A stretch of DNA of 64,000 bases from Frateuria_A yonginensis (GTDB lineage Bacteria; Pseudomonadota; Gammaproteobacteria; Xanthomonadales; Rhodanobacteraceae). Made by a program: the position numbers and the translations under genes. Where the stretch lies: positions 248,001-312,000 of the forward strand of contig NZ_JBBBNY010000001.1 in NCBI RefSeq assembly GCF_037137055.1. The letters run 5' to 3'. Every line of letters starts with the position of its first letter. Within the stretch, counting starts at the first letter, position 1. The notes beneath the pieces were generated by a model that saw only the letters and a program-made list of their open reading frames with translations, did not search any database and was not told the DNA's origin. This document shows positions 1 to 10,672 of the stretch, one piece after another.

Positions 1-1
1 A

Positions 2-1516
2 GCGGAATGGGCAGCCACGCGGGGCGTGCTGCCGGCCCGCCTGCTGGAAAAGGTCAATCCGTTCTCGTGGGCCGATGAGTTCCCTGCCGAAATGGCACGG
101 GGCGGGTTCGACGTGATCGTGGGGAATCCGCCCTATATCCGTATTCAGAACATGCAGGCGTATTCCCCGGAAGAGGCTGCTTTCTATCAGAACGCTGCCT
201 CGCCCTACACGACAGCGCGGCAGGACAACTTCGACAAATATGCGCTGTTTGTCGAGCGATCCCTATCGCTTGTCCGGCCGGATGGGCGGCTCGGCTTCAT
301 TATCCCCCATAAGTTCATGACGATTCAGGCGGGGCGGGCGCTCCGCCGTCTGGTAACGACCGGCCACGTCCTTGAAGAGGTCGTGCATTTTGGCGTGCAG
401 CAGGTCTTCGGGCGACAGGCAGCGAATTACACCTGCCTGCTGATCCTTGATCGGCGGGGAAAGGCCGAAGTGACGGTAGAGCGCGTCACGGCTCTCGAAC
501 CGTGGCGCTACGGGACGCCGGGCTCCCGGAGTGTGCTGCCGGCAGCCGAACTGACGGATGATCCGTGGCAGTTTGCGGACGAGGACACGCGTGCGCTGTT
601 CGTGCGCGTCCGCGCGGCCTGCGGCCGGGAGCTAAAGGATGCGGCGGAAATCTTTGTCGGAGTCCAGACCAGCGCCGATCCGATCTTTATTTTCCGCGCG
701 GCGGCCGAGACGGCCGACACAGTGACGCTGCGTTGGGACGGGCGGGATTGGCCGATTGAGCGCGGCGTTCTCCGCCCCTGCCTGCATGATGCCAGGCTCT
801 ACCCCTACACGCGCGCCAAAGCAAACGCGTGGATGATCTTCCCTTATGAGATCGTCCACGCCGCTCGCACCACGGCCAGGCTGATCCAACCGGCCGACAT
901 GGCGCGGCGTTTCCCGATGTGTTTCGCATATCTGACAGCGCGGCAAGCCGAGCTGGAACGCCGCAACGTTGTTGGCGGCGCCGCGAATGAGCGGCAGTTC
1001 TATCAGTTCGGCCGTTCTCAAAGCCTCACGAAGTTCGACAGTCCGAAGATCATCCTACCCATTCTCTCGCTCGAAGCCCGCTATGCTTACGACGAGAGCA
1101 ACATCATCATGACCGGTGGCGGAAATGGCCCTTATTATCTGATCCGCCCGCTGGGCGATGTGCCGGAAAGTAATTTCTTTTTGCTTGCGGTTCTGCATCA
1201 TCCTCTGAGCGAAGCAATAGTCAGGACGCATACAAGCTCCTTCCGAGGCGGGTACTACTCGCACGGCAAGCAGTTCATCGAGCATCTGCCAATCCCTTCG
1301 GCGACGCCGGCGCAGCGCACCGAGATTGAAACGCTGGTTCGTCAATTGATCGACGCGAACGATGCTGTCTTGGCGGCACGAACGCCGCGCCATAAAACAC
1401 TTCATGAGCGCAATGCAGTTGCGCTGCGCGGGCAAATTGAGGCTCGCATTAGCGCTTTGTTCGGCCTTTCAAAAGAGGATATGGCGCTCGTGAATTCAGT
1501 ACCAATCCCAGCCTGA
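2..1516 (+). CDS. Eco57I-type adenine DNA methylase / type IIG-like restriction-modification protein (5' partial)
   Basis: The reading frame is open to the left edge, so the gene begins outside the window and about 504 residues are visible. The N6-adenine methylase motif NPPYI lies near residue 42 of the visible part, followed by an FIIPHKF segment typical of Eco57I-like methylases. The C-terminal half looks like a TaqI-type target-recognition domain, with the SSFRGGYYSHGKQF-type segment seen in this family. The SAM-binding motif and any nuclease domain would lie upstream and cannot be judged. Base composition is lower in G+C, with more A/T-ending codons than the neighbours, which suggests acquisition. 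Whether it is a stand-alone methylase, a type IIG enzyme or part of a larger defence system cannot be decided here. Confidence 0.85.
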   Translation, partial: AEWAATRGVLPARLLEKVNPFSWADEFPAEMARGGFDVIVGNPPYIRIQNMQAYSPEEAAFYQNAASPYTTARQDNFDKYALFVERSLSLVRPDGRLGFIIPHKFMTIQAGRALRRLVTTGHVLEEVVHFGVQQVFGRQAANYTCLLILDRRGKAEVTVERVTALEPWRYGTPGSRSVLPAAELTDDPWQFADEDTRALFVRVRAACGRELKDAAEIFVGVQTSADPIFIFRAAAETADTVTLRWDGRDWPIERGVLRPCLHDARLYPYTRAKANAWMIFPYEIVHAARTTARLIQPADMARRFPMCFAYLTARQAELERRNVVGGAANERQFYQFGRSQSLTKFDSPKIILPILSLEARYAYDESNIIMTGGGNGPYYLIRPLGDVPESNFFLLAVLHHPLSEAIVRTHTSSFRGGYYSHGKQFIEHLPIPSATPAQRTEIETLVRQLIDANDAVLAARTPRHKTLHERNAVALRGQIEARISALFGLSKEDMALVNSVPIPA

Positions 1517-1628
1517 ATGTGTGGATGATACATTTTCTTGTAGCGCGCATATCCACCGTTATCAAAAAACCGCGGGTTCTTCCAAAGATCGGAGGACTGT
1601 CGTCTTCTTCATCCCCTTCCCAGCGCGA

Positions 1629-1704
<76 letters not shown>

Positions 1705-1742
1705 GGAGCGGCGGCGCTTCCGCGGTGTGTGGCGAGCGGAAG

Positions 1743-1771
1743 ATGGTATCGGCCGTGGCGGGGTGCGTCGA
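1743..1771 (-). promoter_or_regulatory. possible sigma-70 promoter of the tRNA gene
   Basis: On the complement TCGACG is followed after 17 bp by TACCAT, placing transcription start about 30 nt before the tRNA 5' end. Each box matches the consensus at 4 of 6 positions. This is weak evidence on its own. Confidence 0.3.
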
Positions 1772-1828
1772 GCGCGGTGGCGTCGGATCGCCTTTGCCCG
1801 CGGCCTTCCGGCGCTTGCGGCGCGCATG

Positions 1829-1855
1829 AAAAAGGCCCCGCCGCAGCGGGGCCTC
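1829..1855 (-). terminator. rho-independent terminator of rpoD
   Basis: On the complement an 8-bp G+C stem (GGCCCCGC with GCGGGGCC, 4-nt loop) is followed directly by TTTTT. It lies 10 nt after the rpoD stop codon and isolates rpoD from the downstream tRNA. Confidence 0.9.
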
Positions 1856-1864
1856 GCGGGGCGC

Positions 1865-3733
<1,869 letters not shown>

Positions 3734-3762
3734 ACCTACCGCCGCAGATGCAGGAACCGGTC

Positions 3763-3791
3763 AGTATAGCGATGTGGCGCTTTTTTGACCA
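3763..3791 (-). promoter_or_regulatory. sigma-70 promoter of rpoD
   Basis: On the complement TGGTCA, a 17-bp spacer and TATACT lie 30-58 nt before the rpoD start codon. The -10 box differs from consensus at one position. An A/T-rich stretch just upstream (around 3805-3835) could act as an UP element. Confidence 0.75.
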
Positions 3792-3896
3792 GTTCCAGAG
3801 AGAAAAATTTCGCGCGGCCCGCACGCAAAAATCGCGCCAGACAAGGCGTTTGCATGGGCTCGTCGCACGTCCGCATTATCGACACATGGGGCCGGG

Positions 3897-4340
3897 TCAG
3901 GGCACTTCCAGCCAGAAGGTGACCGGGCCGTCGTTGATGAGTCGAACCTCCATATGGGCGCCGAAGCGCCCGGTTTCCACCCCTCCCCGGTGCGTGGCCC
4001 GCGCCAGCTCGACCAGCCGCTCGAACCAGCGGCGGCCGTGTTCGGGCGGCGCGGCGCGGGTGAAGCTCGGGCGCATGCCCGAACGGGTGTCGGCGGCCAG
4101 GGTGAACTGGCTGACCAGCAGCAGGCCGCCGCCGGTATCCGCGAGCGAGCGGTTCATGCGTCCGGCCTCGTCGGCGAACACGCGGTAGCCGAGCAGGCGT
4201 TCCAGCATGCGCCTGGCCTGCGCCTCGCCGTCGTCGGGCTGCACCGCGACCAGCGCGAGCAGGCCGGGGCCGATCGCGCCCACGGTCTGGCCGTCGACGT
4301 CGACGCTGGCGGAAAGCACGCGCTGGATCAGGCTGATCAT
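3897..4340 (-). CDS. dtd: D-aminoacyl-tRNA deacylase
   Basis: This 147-aa homodimeric enzyme hydrolyses D-aminoacyl-tRNAs (first described for D-Tyr-tRNA), recycling tRNA and keeping D-residues out of proteins. The two family signatures are present: SQFTLAADT at residues 77-85 and the Gly-cisPro region NDGPVTF at 136-142. Length matches the family (about 145 aa). It is co-oriented with rpoD, but the 163-bp gap carries a separate rpoD promoter. The upstream gene is transcribed divergently. Confidence 0.97.
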   Translation of the reverse strand: MISLIQRVLSASVDVDGQTVGAIGPGLLALVAVQPDDGEAQARRMLERLLGYRVFADEAGRMNRSLADTGGGLLLVSQFTLAADTRSGMRPSFTRAAPPEHGRRWFERLVELARATHRGGVETGRFGAHMEVRLINDGPVTFWLEVP

Positions 4341-4450
4341 CGTTCGGATCGCGGGGGCGGTGGCGTCCCTGCAAGAATAGGGGATGGTCTGCAGCTAACG
4401 GCAGGCCAGGCAATCCCTTGACCGCACGAGCCCGCGCAACCAGGAGCCGC

Positions 4451-5347
4451 ATGCGCCCGGACATCTACCTGATCTACCTCCTGCTGCGCCTGTTCGGCCT
4501 GCTGCCGCTGCGCCTGCTGCACGGCGTGGGCGCGGCGCTCGGCCGGCTGACGCTGTGGTGGCACGGGCGCACCCGGCACGACACCGCGGTCAACCTGACC
4601 ATCGCCCGGCCGGGGCTGGATCCGGCCGCCCGCGCCGCGCTGCTGCGCGAGGTGATGGCCGAGGGCGGCAAGTCGCTCACCGAGATCGTCAAGGTGTGGG
4701 GCGCGGGCGCCGAACGGGCGCTGGGACTGGTGCGCGAGGTGCGCGGGGGCGAGCTATTCGACGCCGCGCTGGCGGCGGGCAAGGGCGTGATCATCGCGGC
4801 CCCGCACCTGGGCTGCTGGGAACTGCTCAATTACTGGCTGTGCAGCCGCACGCCTATGGCCATCCTCTACCGGCCGCCGCGCATCGCCGGGGTCGAGCAG
4901 CTGTTGCGCAAGGTGCGCGGCGCGCTGGCGCCGGAGCAGGTCCGGGCCGAGGGGGCCGGCGTGCGCACGCTGTACAAGCGGCTGGCCGCCGGCGGCACGG
5001 TCGGCATCCTGCCGGACCAGAAGCCGCGCGCGGGCGAGGGCGAGTTCGCGCCGTTCTACGGCCGCGACGCGCTGACCATGGTGCTGCTGCCGCGCCTGGC
5101 CGCACGCACCGGCGCCACCGTGCTGTTCGCCTTCGCCGAGCGCCTGCCGCACGGGGCGGGATTCCGGGTGCACCTGCTGCCGGCGCCCGCCGGCCTGGAT
5201 GACGCCGACCCGCAGCGCGCCTGCGCCGCGCTGAACCGCGGCGTGGAGGCGTGCGTGGAGCGGGCCTTCACGCAGTATCAGTGGCATTATCGGCGCTGGT
5301 CCGGGCACGGCCTGCCCAACCCCTACGTCCGCGCGACACGACCGTAG
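4451..5347 (+). CDS. LpxL/HtrB-family lysophospholipid (lipid A) acyltransferase
   Basis: This 298-aa membrane-associated acyltransferase of the LpxL/LpxM/MsbB superfamily transfers acyl chains from acyl-ACP to lipid A or a related glycolipid. An N-terminal hydrophobic helix (residues 5-22) and the HX4E catalytic motif HLGCWE (119-124) are visible. The ATG at 4451 is chosen over an earlier in-frame codon at 4418 because AGGAG lies 8-10 nt before it. Its TAG stop lies inside a GTAG-headed palindromic repeat. It opens an envelope-glycan gene block. Whether it is the primary lipid A acyltransferase cannot be told from sequence alone. Confidence 0.88.
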   Translation: MRPDIYLIYLLLRLFGLLPLRLLHGVGAALGRLTLWWHGRTRHDTAVNLTIARPGLDPAARAALLREVMAEGGKSLTEIVKVWGAGAERALGLVREVRGGELFDAALAAGKGVIIAAPHLGCWELLNYWLCSRTPMAILYRPPRIAGVEQLLRKVRGALAPEQVRAEGAGVRTLYKRLAAGGTVGILPDQKPRAGEGEFAPFYGRDALTMVLLPRLAARTGATVLFAFAERLPHGAGFRVHLLPAPAGLDDADPQRACAALNRGVEACVERAFTQYQWHYRRWSGHGLPNPYVRATRP

Positions 5348-5431
5348 AGCGAGCTTGCTCGCGATGCCTTGGCTCTGCCGCTCCGCCGGCGCCGGAGATG
5401 TCGGAGATGTCGGAAGCAAGCCCGCTCTACC
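5344..5431. repeat. GTAG-headed REP-like inverted pair
   Basis: GTAGAGCGAGCTTGCTCGCG at 5344-5363 contains its own palindrome (GCGAG/CTCGC type). It is answered about 50 nt later by an inverted copy ending in CCGCTCTAC (5413-5430). The pair lies between two convergent genes and provides the TAG stop of the acyltransferase. Related core sequences recur near 26466 and 43710. The layout resembles GTAG-type REP/BIME elements known from Stenotrophomonas and Pseudomonas. Confidence 0.65.
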
Positions 5432-5753
5432 GGTGGGGTTCGCTCAGGCGGCGCAGGAAGACGGCCATCTCCTTCTCGGCCTGCTTGTCGCCGCGCCGGC
5501 CGGCCGCCGCGATACCCTGGCGCCAGGCTTCCGCCGCACCCGCTGGGTCGCCGTCCGCCAGGCAGGCCTTGCCGAGCAGCTTCCAGGCGGCGGAATAGTC
5601 CGGATCGAAGGCCAGCGCGTGACGCAGCTCGTCCGCTGCCTCCGCGGCCAGCCCTTCTCCCAGCAGCGCATTGCCCAGCGAGAAGCGCAGCAGCGCACCG
5701 TCGCGCGGGCCGCCGCACTGGGCGCGCAGGCGCTCGATCAGCGCACCGTTCAC
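5427..5753 (-). CDS. TPR-like repeat protein
   Basis: This 108-aa protein has two helix-turn-helix repeats of TPR type, with A-x-x-LG-x-A and ALAFDP-like spacing (about residues 18-50 and 51-82). It has no signal peptide or membrane segment. The GTG start overlaps the stop of the upstream GT39 gene (GTGA), which implies translational coupling and a role with that glycosyltransferase. Small TPR proteins usually act as protein-binding scaffolds; the partner is unknown. Confidence 0.75.
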   Translation of the reverse strand: MNGALIERLRAQCGGPRDGALLRFSLGNALLGEGLAAEAADELRHALAFDPDYSAAWKLLGKACLADGDPAGAAEAWRQGIAAAGRRGDKQAEKEMAVFLRRLSEPHR

Positions 5754-7456
5754 GGCAGCTGCCGGTAGCGGCCGTCGGGGTTGGGATAGATCCGCGTGGG
5801 TTGCGCCGGCTCGGCCGGGCGGTGCCCCGCTCGCAGGTCCGCCAGCGTGGTGGCCGGCCACACTACCACCCAGGAGGAACGGAACGGCTGCACCAGAAGC
5901 GGGTAGCGCAGCGCGTCGGCGTCCAGGTGATCGGGATGGGTGACGATCAGGCCGTTCGGGTGGGCGCGGGCGAACGCCTCCACTGCGGCGTCTCCGTACA
6001 GTTCGGTAATCGGGTGCTCGAGCCGGCCGGCGAAATGGAACTGGCCCTCGTACACGCCGGTGAAGCCGATCGCGCGGCCTTGCGCATCGGCCGCGCCGAG
6101 CAGCCGCGTCGTCGGGGTCAGGTCGTAGCGTGGCCACAGGGTCAGGGTGAACAGCGTGTTCACCGCCAGCGTGCCGAGCAGGCCGGCGAAGGCCAGCCGC
6201 CGCATCTCGCCGCGGCCACGCAGCAGCAGCAGCGCGCCCAGCAGCAGGAACACCACGCTGAAGAAGCGGCTGTAGGGCGCGGTGTTGTCGAACCACTCGC
6301 CGTGCAGGTGCCGGGTCTGGACCAGCCACGGCAGCAGGAACAGGAACACGGCGAAGGCGATGCCGCCCACCGCCAGCGGCCAGGTACCGAGCCAGCCGTT
6401 GTACGCCAGCGCGGGTCGCCGCTCGCGCAACAAGGCGACGGCGCCGGCCAGCAGCAGCACCGCACCGGCGAACTCGGGCAACGGGTAGTACAACTGCTTG
6501 CCGCTGATCAGCGAGAAGGTGACGAACACCGGCAGCACCCAGCACAGCGCGAAGCGTACGCCGGCATCGAGCGGGCGGCGCAGCAGGACCAGGGCGGCCC
6601 ACGCGCGCGGCCAGCCGCTGAAGGGGAACAGCAGCACCGGCAACGCCAGCACGTACCACCACACCGGACGGGCGTGGTCGAAGGCGTTGACCACGCGGCC
6701 GGCGGTCTGGGTGAAGAACAGCCGCTGCCGGTAGGCCTCGCCGCCGCTGAAGCCGGCCGGCAGCGCCCAGGCCAGCAGCATGGCGAAGCCGAGCAGGAAG
6801 GCGAGCAGCCCCAGGCCGTACCAGCGCGTGCGGTGGCGCGCCGCCCACGCGTTCCACAGCGGGCCGAGCAGCCACGGGAACACCACGTGCAGGGCCATCA
6901 CCGGGCCCTTGGTCAGCAGCCCGAAACCCAGGCACAGGCCGAACAGCCACCAGCGCGGCTCTTCGCGCGCGGGCGTGCGCGTCAGGCACAGCAGCGCGGC
7001 CAGTGTCCACACCGCGAGCAGCACGTCGTACATGACCTGCAGGCCGAACAGGAAGGCGTAGCCCAGCGCGAGCAGCATCCACGGCGCCGCGCGCGATACC
7101 CACGGCCGGTCCGGGAACAGCCGGCGCGCCAGCGCCGCCAGCAGCACCAGCTGGGTGCCGCCGAAGATCACCTCCAGCACGCGCGGCCACACGTCGCTGA
7201 CGCCGAACACGAACCAGCCGGCGTGGATCAGCCAGAACAGCAGCGGCGCCTTCTCGCTGTACGGCGCGCCGTTGTTGTACGGCACCAGCCAGTGGCCGTG
7301 CTGCCACATCTCCCAGGCCACCGCCAGGGTGCGGGTCGAGTACAGCGGCATCGGGCCGTGCGAGAAGATCGCCAGCAGCGCGGCGGCCGTCCACAGGGGC
7401 AGCCAGGGCCAGAGGGCGCGCAGGTGTTCGGAACGGCTGTAGCTGCTGGGCGGCAC
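5750..7456 (-). CDS. GT39/ArnT-like polyprenyl-linked glycosyltransferase (membrane protein)
   Basis: This 568-aa polytopic inner-membrane protein of the PMT/ArnT (GT39) family uses polyprenyl-phosphate sugars to decorate lipid A, glycans or proteins on the periplasmic side. It has about a dozen hydrophobic segments, the early loop LYSTRTLAVAWEM in the position of the acidic catalytic loop, and YSEKAPLLFW (66-75), typical of ArnT-like enzymes. A soluble C-terminal domain follows from about residue 440. It is coupled by overlapping start and stop to the TPR gene. Donor and acceptor cannot be predicted. A second GT39 member lies at 10669-12393. Confidence 0.88.
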   Translation of the reverse strand: MPPSSYSRSEHLRALWPWLPLWTAAALLAIFSHGPMPLYSTRTLAVAWEMWQHGHWLVPYNNGAPYSEKAPLLFWLIHAGWFVFGVSDVWPRVLEVIFGGTQLVLLAALARRLFPDRPWVSRAAPWMLLALGYAFLFGLQVMYDVLLAVWTLAALLCLTRTPAREEPRWWLFGLCLGFGLLTKGPVMALHVVFPWLLGPLWNAWAARHRTRWYGLGLLAFLLGFAMLLAWALPAGFSGGEAYRQRLFFTQTAGRVVNAFDHARPVWWYVLALPVLLFPFSGWPRAWAALVLLRRPLDAGVRFALCWVLPVFVTFSLISGKQLYYPLPEFAGAVLLLAGAVALLRERRPALAYNGWLGTWPLAVGGIAFAVFLFLLPWLVQTRHLHGEWFDNTAPYSRFFSVVFLLLGALLLLRGRGEMRRLAFAGLLGTLAVNTLFTLTLWPRYDLTPTTRLLGAADAQGRAIGFTGVYEGQFHFAGRLEHPITELYGDAAVEAFARAHPNGLIVTHPDHLDADALRYPLLVQPFRSSWVVVWPATTLADLRAGHRPAEPAQPTRIYPNPDGRYRQLP

Positions 7457-7525
7457 GGGTGGTCTTCCTGGAGAAACGGCCGGAAGTTTAGCCTGTTCGC
7501 CGCGTCTCTCCCCGCAGCGCTCCGG

Positions 7526-8569
7526 TCAACCGGGCAACAGCGCGCGCACGTCCTGCGCGGCCTGCCAGCGGCGCCACAGATTGAGCGGCTTGCGCGCCAG
7601 CGAACCGTAGCCGCCGGCCAGCAGGGTCGCGGTGGCGGCCAGCACGCGCTCGCTGGAGCGGCCGTCGCGGTAGGGATGGATCGCCGCCGCGTGCGTCGCC
7701 AGCGCCGCCAGGATCGCGGGCGGCCGGGCCAGTGCGGCGTCGATTGCCGCATCCACCTCGCCGGGCGCCTGCACGTCCAGCATGAACGGCTTGGGCCGCC
7801 GGTTGCGCAGGGTGACCACCGGCTTTTCCTGCACCGCGAACTCGTCGATCACCGAAGAGGTATCGCAGACCAGCACGTCGGCCGCGCGCAGCATGTCGAG
7901 CAGGCGGTCCGACTCGAGGAAGCGCGCGAACGGCCCTTCCAGCGACCTGTAGCGCGCGATCAGCTGCGGATCGCACTTGGGATGCAGGGTCAGCAGCCAG
8001 TGGCGGTCGCCGCGCGCGGTGAGCGCGCGCAGGGTGTCGAACATCGCCCGTGCGGAACTCAGCGACTCGGTGAAGGTGGCCGCGTACATCACCACCGGGC
8101 GTCCGTCGGCCGGGCGCAGCGAGGGCGCATCGGGCGGCGGCGCGAACAGCGGGTCGAGCTTGGGCCAGCCGGTCTCGGTCACGGCGAAGTAGCGGTGCTC
8201 GCGCGCCAGCGCGCGGAACGGTTCGGTCGTCGCCGGGCCCTGCGTGCAGTACAGGTCGAAGAAGCCGCGCAGGCGGAAGTGGCCGCGATCGGGCTCGCGC
8301 TTCTCCGCGTTGAAGCCGTGGAACACCTGCACCTTGGCGCCGGGAAAGCCGGGCGGCACCCAGTTGGCGGCGGAGAACACCGCCTGCGGCGCCGCCGCGC
8401 GCACCGCCCGCGCCGAGCGCAGCCGCGGCTCGTCCGCGCGCAGGTAGCCGGCGACCGCCTCGGGCACCACCCAGCCCACGCGCTGGCCGGCCCGCTGCGC
8501 GGCCGCCGCCAGCGGGCGCAGGATCGGCAGCGCGTAGAGCTCGGTGGCGAACAGCAGGCACGAATCCAT
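7526..8569 (-). CDS. CDP-glycerol glycerophosphotransferase-family protein
   Basis: This protein of about 347 aa resembles the CDP-glycerol:poly(glycerophosphate) glycerophosphotransferase family (TagB/TagF-like, GT-B-like fold). The diagnostic C-terminal motif CDTSSVIDEFA occurs near residue 233, followed by KPVVTLRNR, with HGF near residue 90. In Gram-positives the family builds teichoic acids. In Gram-negatives members modify LPS or capsule, so the substrate here is inferred only loosely. The start at 8569 is preferred because the N terminus MDSCLLFATELYALP looks native; an in-frame ATG at 8602 is possible. It lies 69 nt upstream of the GT39 gene on the same strand. Confidence 0.82.
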   Translation of the reverse strand: MDSCLLFATELYALPILRPLAAAAQRAGQRVGWVVPEAVAGYLRADEPRLRSARAVRAAAPQAVFSAANWVPPGFPGAKVQVFHGFNAEKREPDRGHFRLRGFFDLYCTQGPATTEPFRALAREHRYFAVTETGWPKLDPLFAPPPDAPSLRPADGRPVVMYAATFTESLSSARAMFDTLRALTARGDRHWLLTLHPKCDPQLIARYRSLEGPFARFLESDRLLDMLRAADVLVCDTSSVIDEFAVQEKPVVTLRNRRPKPFMLDVQAPGEVDAAIDAALARPPAILAALATHAAAIHPYRDGRSSERVLAATATLLAGGYGSLARKPLNLWRRWQAAQDVRALLPG

Positions 8570-8634
8570 CGAAAGCACGATCCCGCGGGCACAAGCTGGC
8601 ATTATGCCGCCACCGTCCGCCTGCCGGTTTCCGG

Positions 8635-9402
8635 ATGACCCGCATACCGATCTCCGCCTGCATCATCACCCTCAACGAGGCCGACCGCATCGACGACTGC
8701 CTCGCCTCGCTCGCGTTCTGCGACGAGGTGGTGGTGGTCGATTCCGGCTCGACCGACGACACCTGCGCGCGCGCCGAGGCGCGCGGCGCGCGCGTGCTGC
8801 AGCGGCCGTTCGACGGCTTCCGCAGCCAGAAGGCGTTCGCGGTGGCGCAGGCGACGCACGACTGGGTGCTGTGCCTGGACGCCGACGAGCGGGTCGACGC
8901 CACCCTGCGCGCCAGCATCGAGGCCGCGCGCGCGGGCGGTTTCGCCACGGCCGCCGGTTACCGCTTCGCCCGGCTGTCGGAGTACTTCGGCGCCTTCCTG
9001 CGCCACGGCAACGCCTATCCCGATCGCGTGCTGCGCCTGTTCGACCGCCGCCGCGGCGGCTGGCGCGGCGAGCGCGAGATCCACGAGGCGGTCAGCGTGG
9101 ACGGCCCGGTGCGCACGCTCGCCGGCAACCTGGAGCACCATCCCTACCGCTCGCTGTCCGAGCAGCTGGCCAAGCAGGAGCGCTACGCGCAGATGATGGC
9201 CGAGCACTTGCACGCGCGCGGCAAGCGCGCCACGCTCGGGCGGATCCTGCTCAGTCCCTGGTGGCGCTTCGTGCGCGGCTACCTGCTGCGTGGCGGCTTC
9301 CTGGACGGCTGGCGCGGCCTGCTCTACGCGCTGGTGCGCGTGGAGTACGTGCGGCGCAAGTTCCTCAAGCTGTGGCTGCTGGAGCGCGGCTACCGGCCCT
9401 GA
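8635..9402 (+). CDS. Glycosyltransferase family 2, WaaE/KdtX-like
   Basis: This 255-aa cytosolic GT-A enzyme resembles LPS core beta-1,4-glucosyltransferases (WaaE/KdtX). The N-terminal nucleotide-binding stretch is ISACIITLNEADRI, followed by VVDSGSTDDT (35-44) and the metal-binding DAD at 82-84. The C terminus (from about 190) is basic and hydrophobic, as in WaaE relatives that sit at the membrane face. It is divergent from the CDP-glycerol transferase. Its 3' end overlaps the 3' end of the convergent O-antigen ligase by 38 bp. A role in LPS core assembly is likely but not proven. Confidence 0.87.
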   Translation: MTRIPISACIITLNEADRIDDCLASLAFCDEVVVVDSGSTDDTCARAEARGARVLQRPFDGFRSQKAFAVAQATHDWVLCLDADERVDATLRASIEAARAGGFATAAGYRFARLSEYFGAFLRHGNAYPDRVLRLFDRRRGGWRGEREIHEAVSVDGPVRTLAGNLEHHPYRSLSEQLAKQERYAQMMAEHLHARGKRATLGRILLSPWWRFVRGYLLRGGFLDGWRGLLYALVRVEYVRRKFLKLWLLERGYRP

Positions 9403-10672
9403 GCCGCAGCAGGTGGCCCAGGCGCACGGCCAGGCCGAGCACCAGGAAGAAGAACAGCGACTGCGACATCACGCGGTAGAACACGCTCTCGCCGAGCGCG
9501 CAGAGCAGGTAGAGCACGGTGATCGCCAGGCCGGCCGCCGCGGTCGCGGCGACCGCGTCGTCCGGATGCGACAGCGCCCGCCCGAACCACAGCAACGGCG
9601 CTGCGAACACCGCCAGCAACGCGAACAGCAACGGCAGGCCGCCGGTGGCGAGCGCGCGCAGGTACTCGTTGTGCGGCTGGTTGTAGGGGGCGATGGCCGG
9701 GTCGGTGCGGCCGGCGGCGATCTCCGCCTGCACGTACGCCTGGTACTGGTCGATGCCGATCCCGGCGAGCGGATGGGTGGCGAAGGCGCGCCAGGCGGTG
9801 CGCCACATCTCCAGGCGTTCGCCGACCGACCCGTCCGGGTCGCCCTGGTCGAAACCGTTCACCTCCTGCTGGATCTCGGTGAACCGGCCGAGCATGGCGC
9901 CGTGCAGGCTGGCGGTGGCGATGGCGCCGCCCACGCACACCGCGGCCGCCAGGGCGAGGCTCCAGCGCCAGCGGCCGCTGTGCCGCACGTGCGTCAGCAG
10001 GACCAGCAGGAACGCCGGCACGAACGCGAGCAGCGGGCCGCGGCTCTGCGTCAGCAGCGCGCCGTACATGCCGAACACCATGCCCGCGCCGTGCAGCCAC
10101 CAGCGCCATTCGCTGGGCCGCAGACGCAGCAGTTGCACCAGTGCGAGCAGGGCGAGCCCGAGCAGCAGGGTGGCGCATTCGATCGCCGCCGAGCCGCCGC
10201 CATTGAGACCGTGCGCGCGCTCCACGCCGAGCACGTAGTGCTGCACCAGGCAGACCGTGCCCAGCCCCACCGCGGTCAGGCTGAAGCCCGCCCAGACCAG
10301 GCCCATGCGCAGCCGCCGGCCGAACACGGCTGCCACCACCAGGTACAGCAGCACGTGCGCCGCGTGGTCCAGCGGCCGCCAGCCCAGCCGATGCCACAGC
10401 ACGTTGGCGACCTCCAGGGCAACCAGCGCCGCCGCCGCCAGCAGCACCGGTGCGGCCGCCCGGTAACCGCCACGCACCGGCGCGCGCCACAGCAGCACCA
10501 GCCCGGAAAGGAACAACAGCGCCACCGGCAGGACCTTGATGTCCGGTTCGACGGAGAACGACAGGGGCGCCAGCGCGACCAGGCCCGACAGCAGCCAGGC
10601 GTACCCGTCGCGCAGCCTTGCGCGGGCGCGCGGCACCACCGTCATCGCCGCACCGGGACTGCGCGCGTTCAT
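9365..10672 (-). CDS. O-antigen ligase family protein (Wzy_C domain)
   Basis: This 435-aa inner-membrane protein has about 11-12 hydrophobic segments and a large periplasmic loop carrying NQPHNEYLRAL near residue 330, the hallmark of the Wzy_C/WaaL superfamily. Such enzymes join polyprenyl-linked glycans to lipid A core or, in other members, to proteins. The ATG at 10672 overlaps the stop codon of the upstream GT39 gene (ATGA), so the two are translationally coupled. Without a nearby O-antigen cluster it is impossible to say whether it ligates O-antigen, polymerises it, or acts on pilin-like proteins. Confidence 0.87.
   Translation of the reverse strand: MNARSPGAAMTVVPRARARLRDGYAWLLSGLVALAPLSFSVEPDIKVLPVALLFLSGLVLLWRAPVRGGYRAAAPVLLAAAALVALEVANVLWHRLGWRPLDHAAHVLLYLVVAAVFGRRLRMGLVWAGFSLTAVGLGTVCLVQHYVLGVERAHGLNGGGSAAIECATLLLGLALLALVQLLRLRPSEWRWWLHGAGMVFGMYGALLTQSRGPLLAFVPAFLLVLLTHVRHSGRWRWSLALAAAVCVGGAIATASLHGAMLGRFTEIQQEVNGFDQGDPDGSVGERLEMWRTAWRAFATHPLAGIGIDQYQAYVQAEIAAGRTDPAIAPYNQPHNEYLRALATGGLPLLFALLAVFAAPLLWFGRALSHPDDAVAATAAAGLAITVLYLLCALGESVFYRVMSQSLFFFLVLGLAVRLGHLLRLRAGSRAPAATA

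Noticed and set aside
5369..8638. A long frame opposite the GT39 and CDP-glycerol-type genes
   Set aside because: Antisense to conserved coding regions with well-placed motifs; no protein signature.
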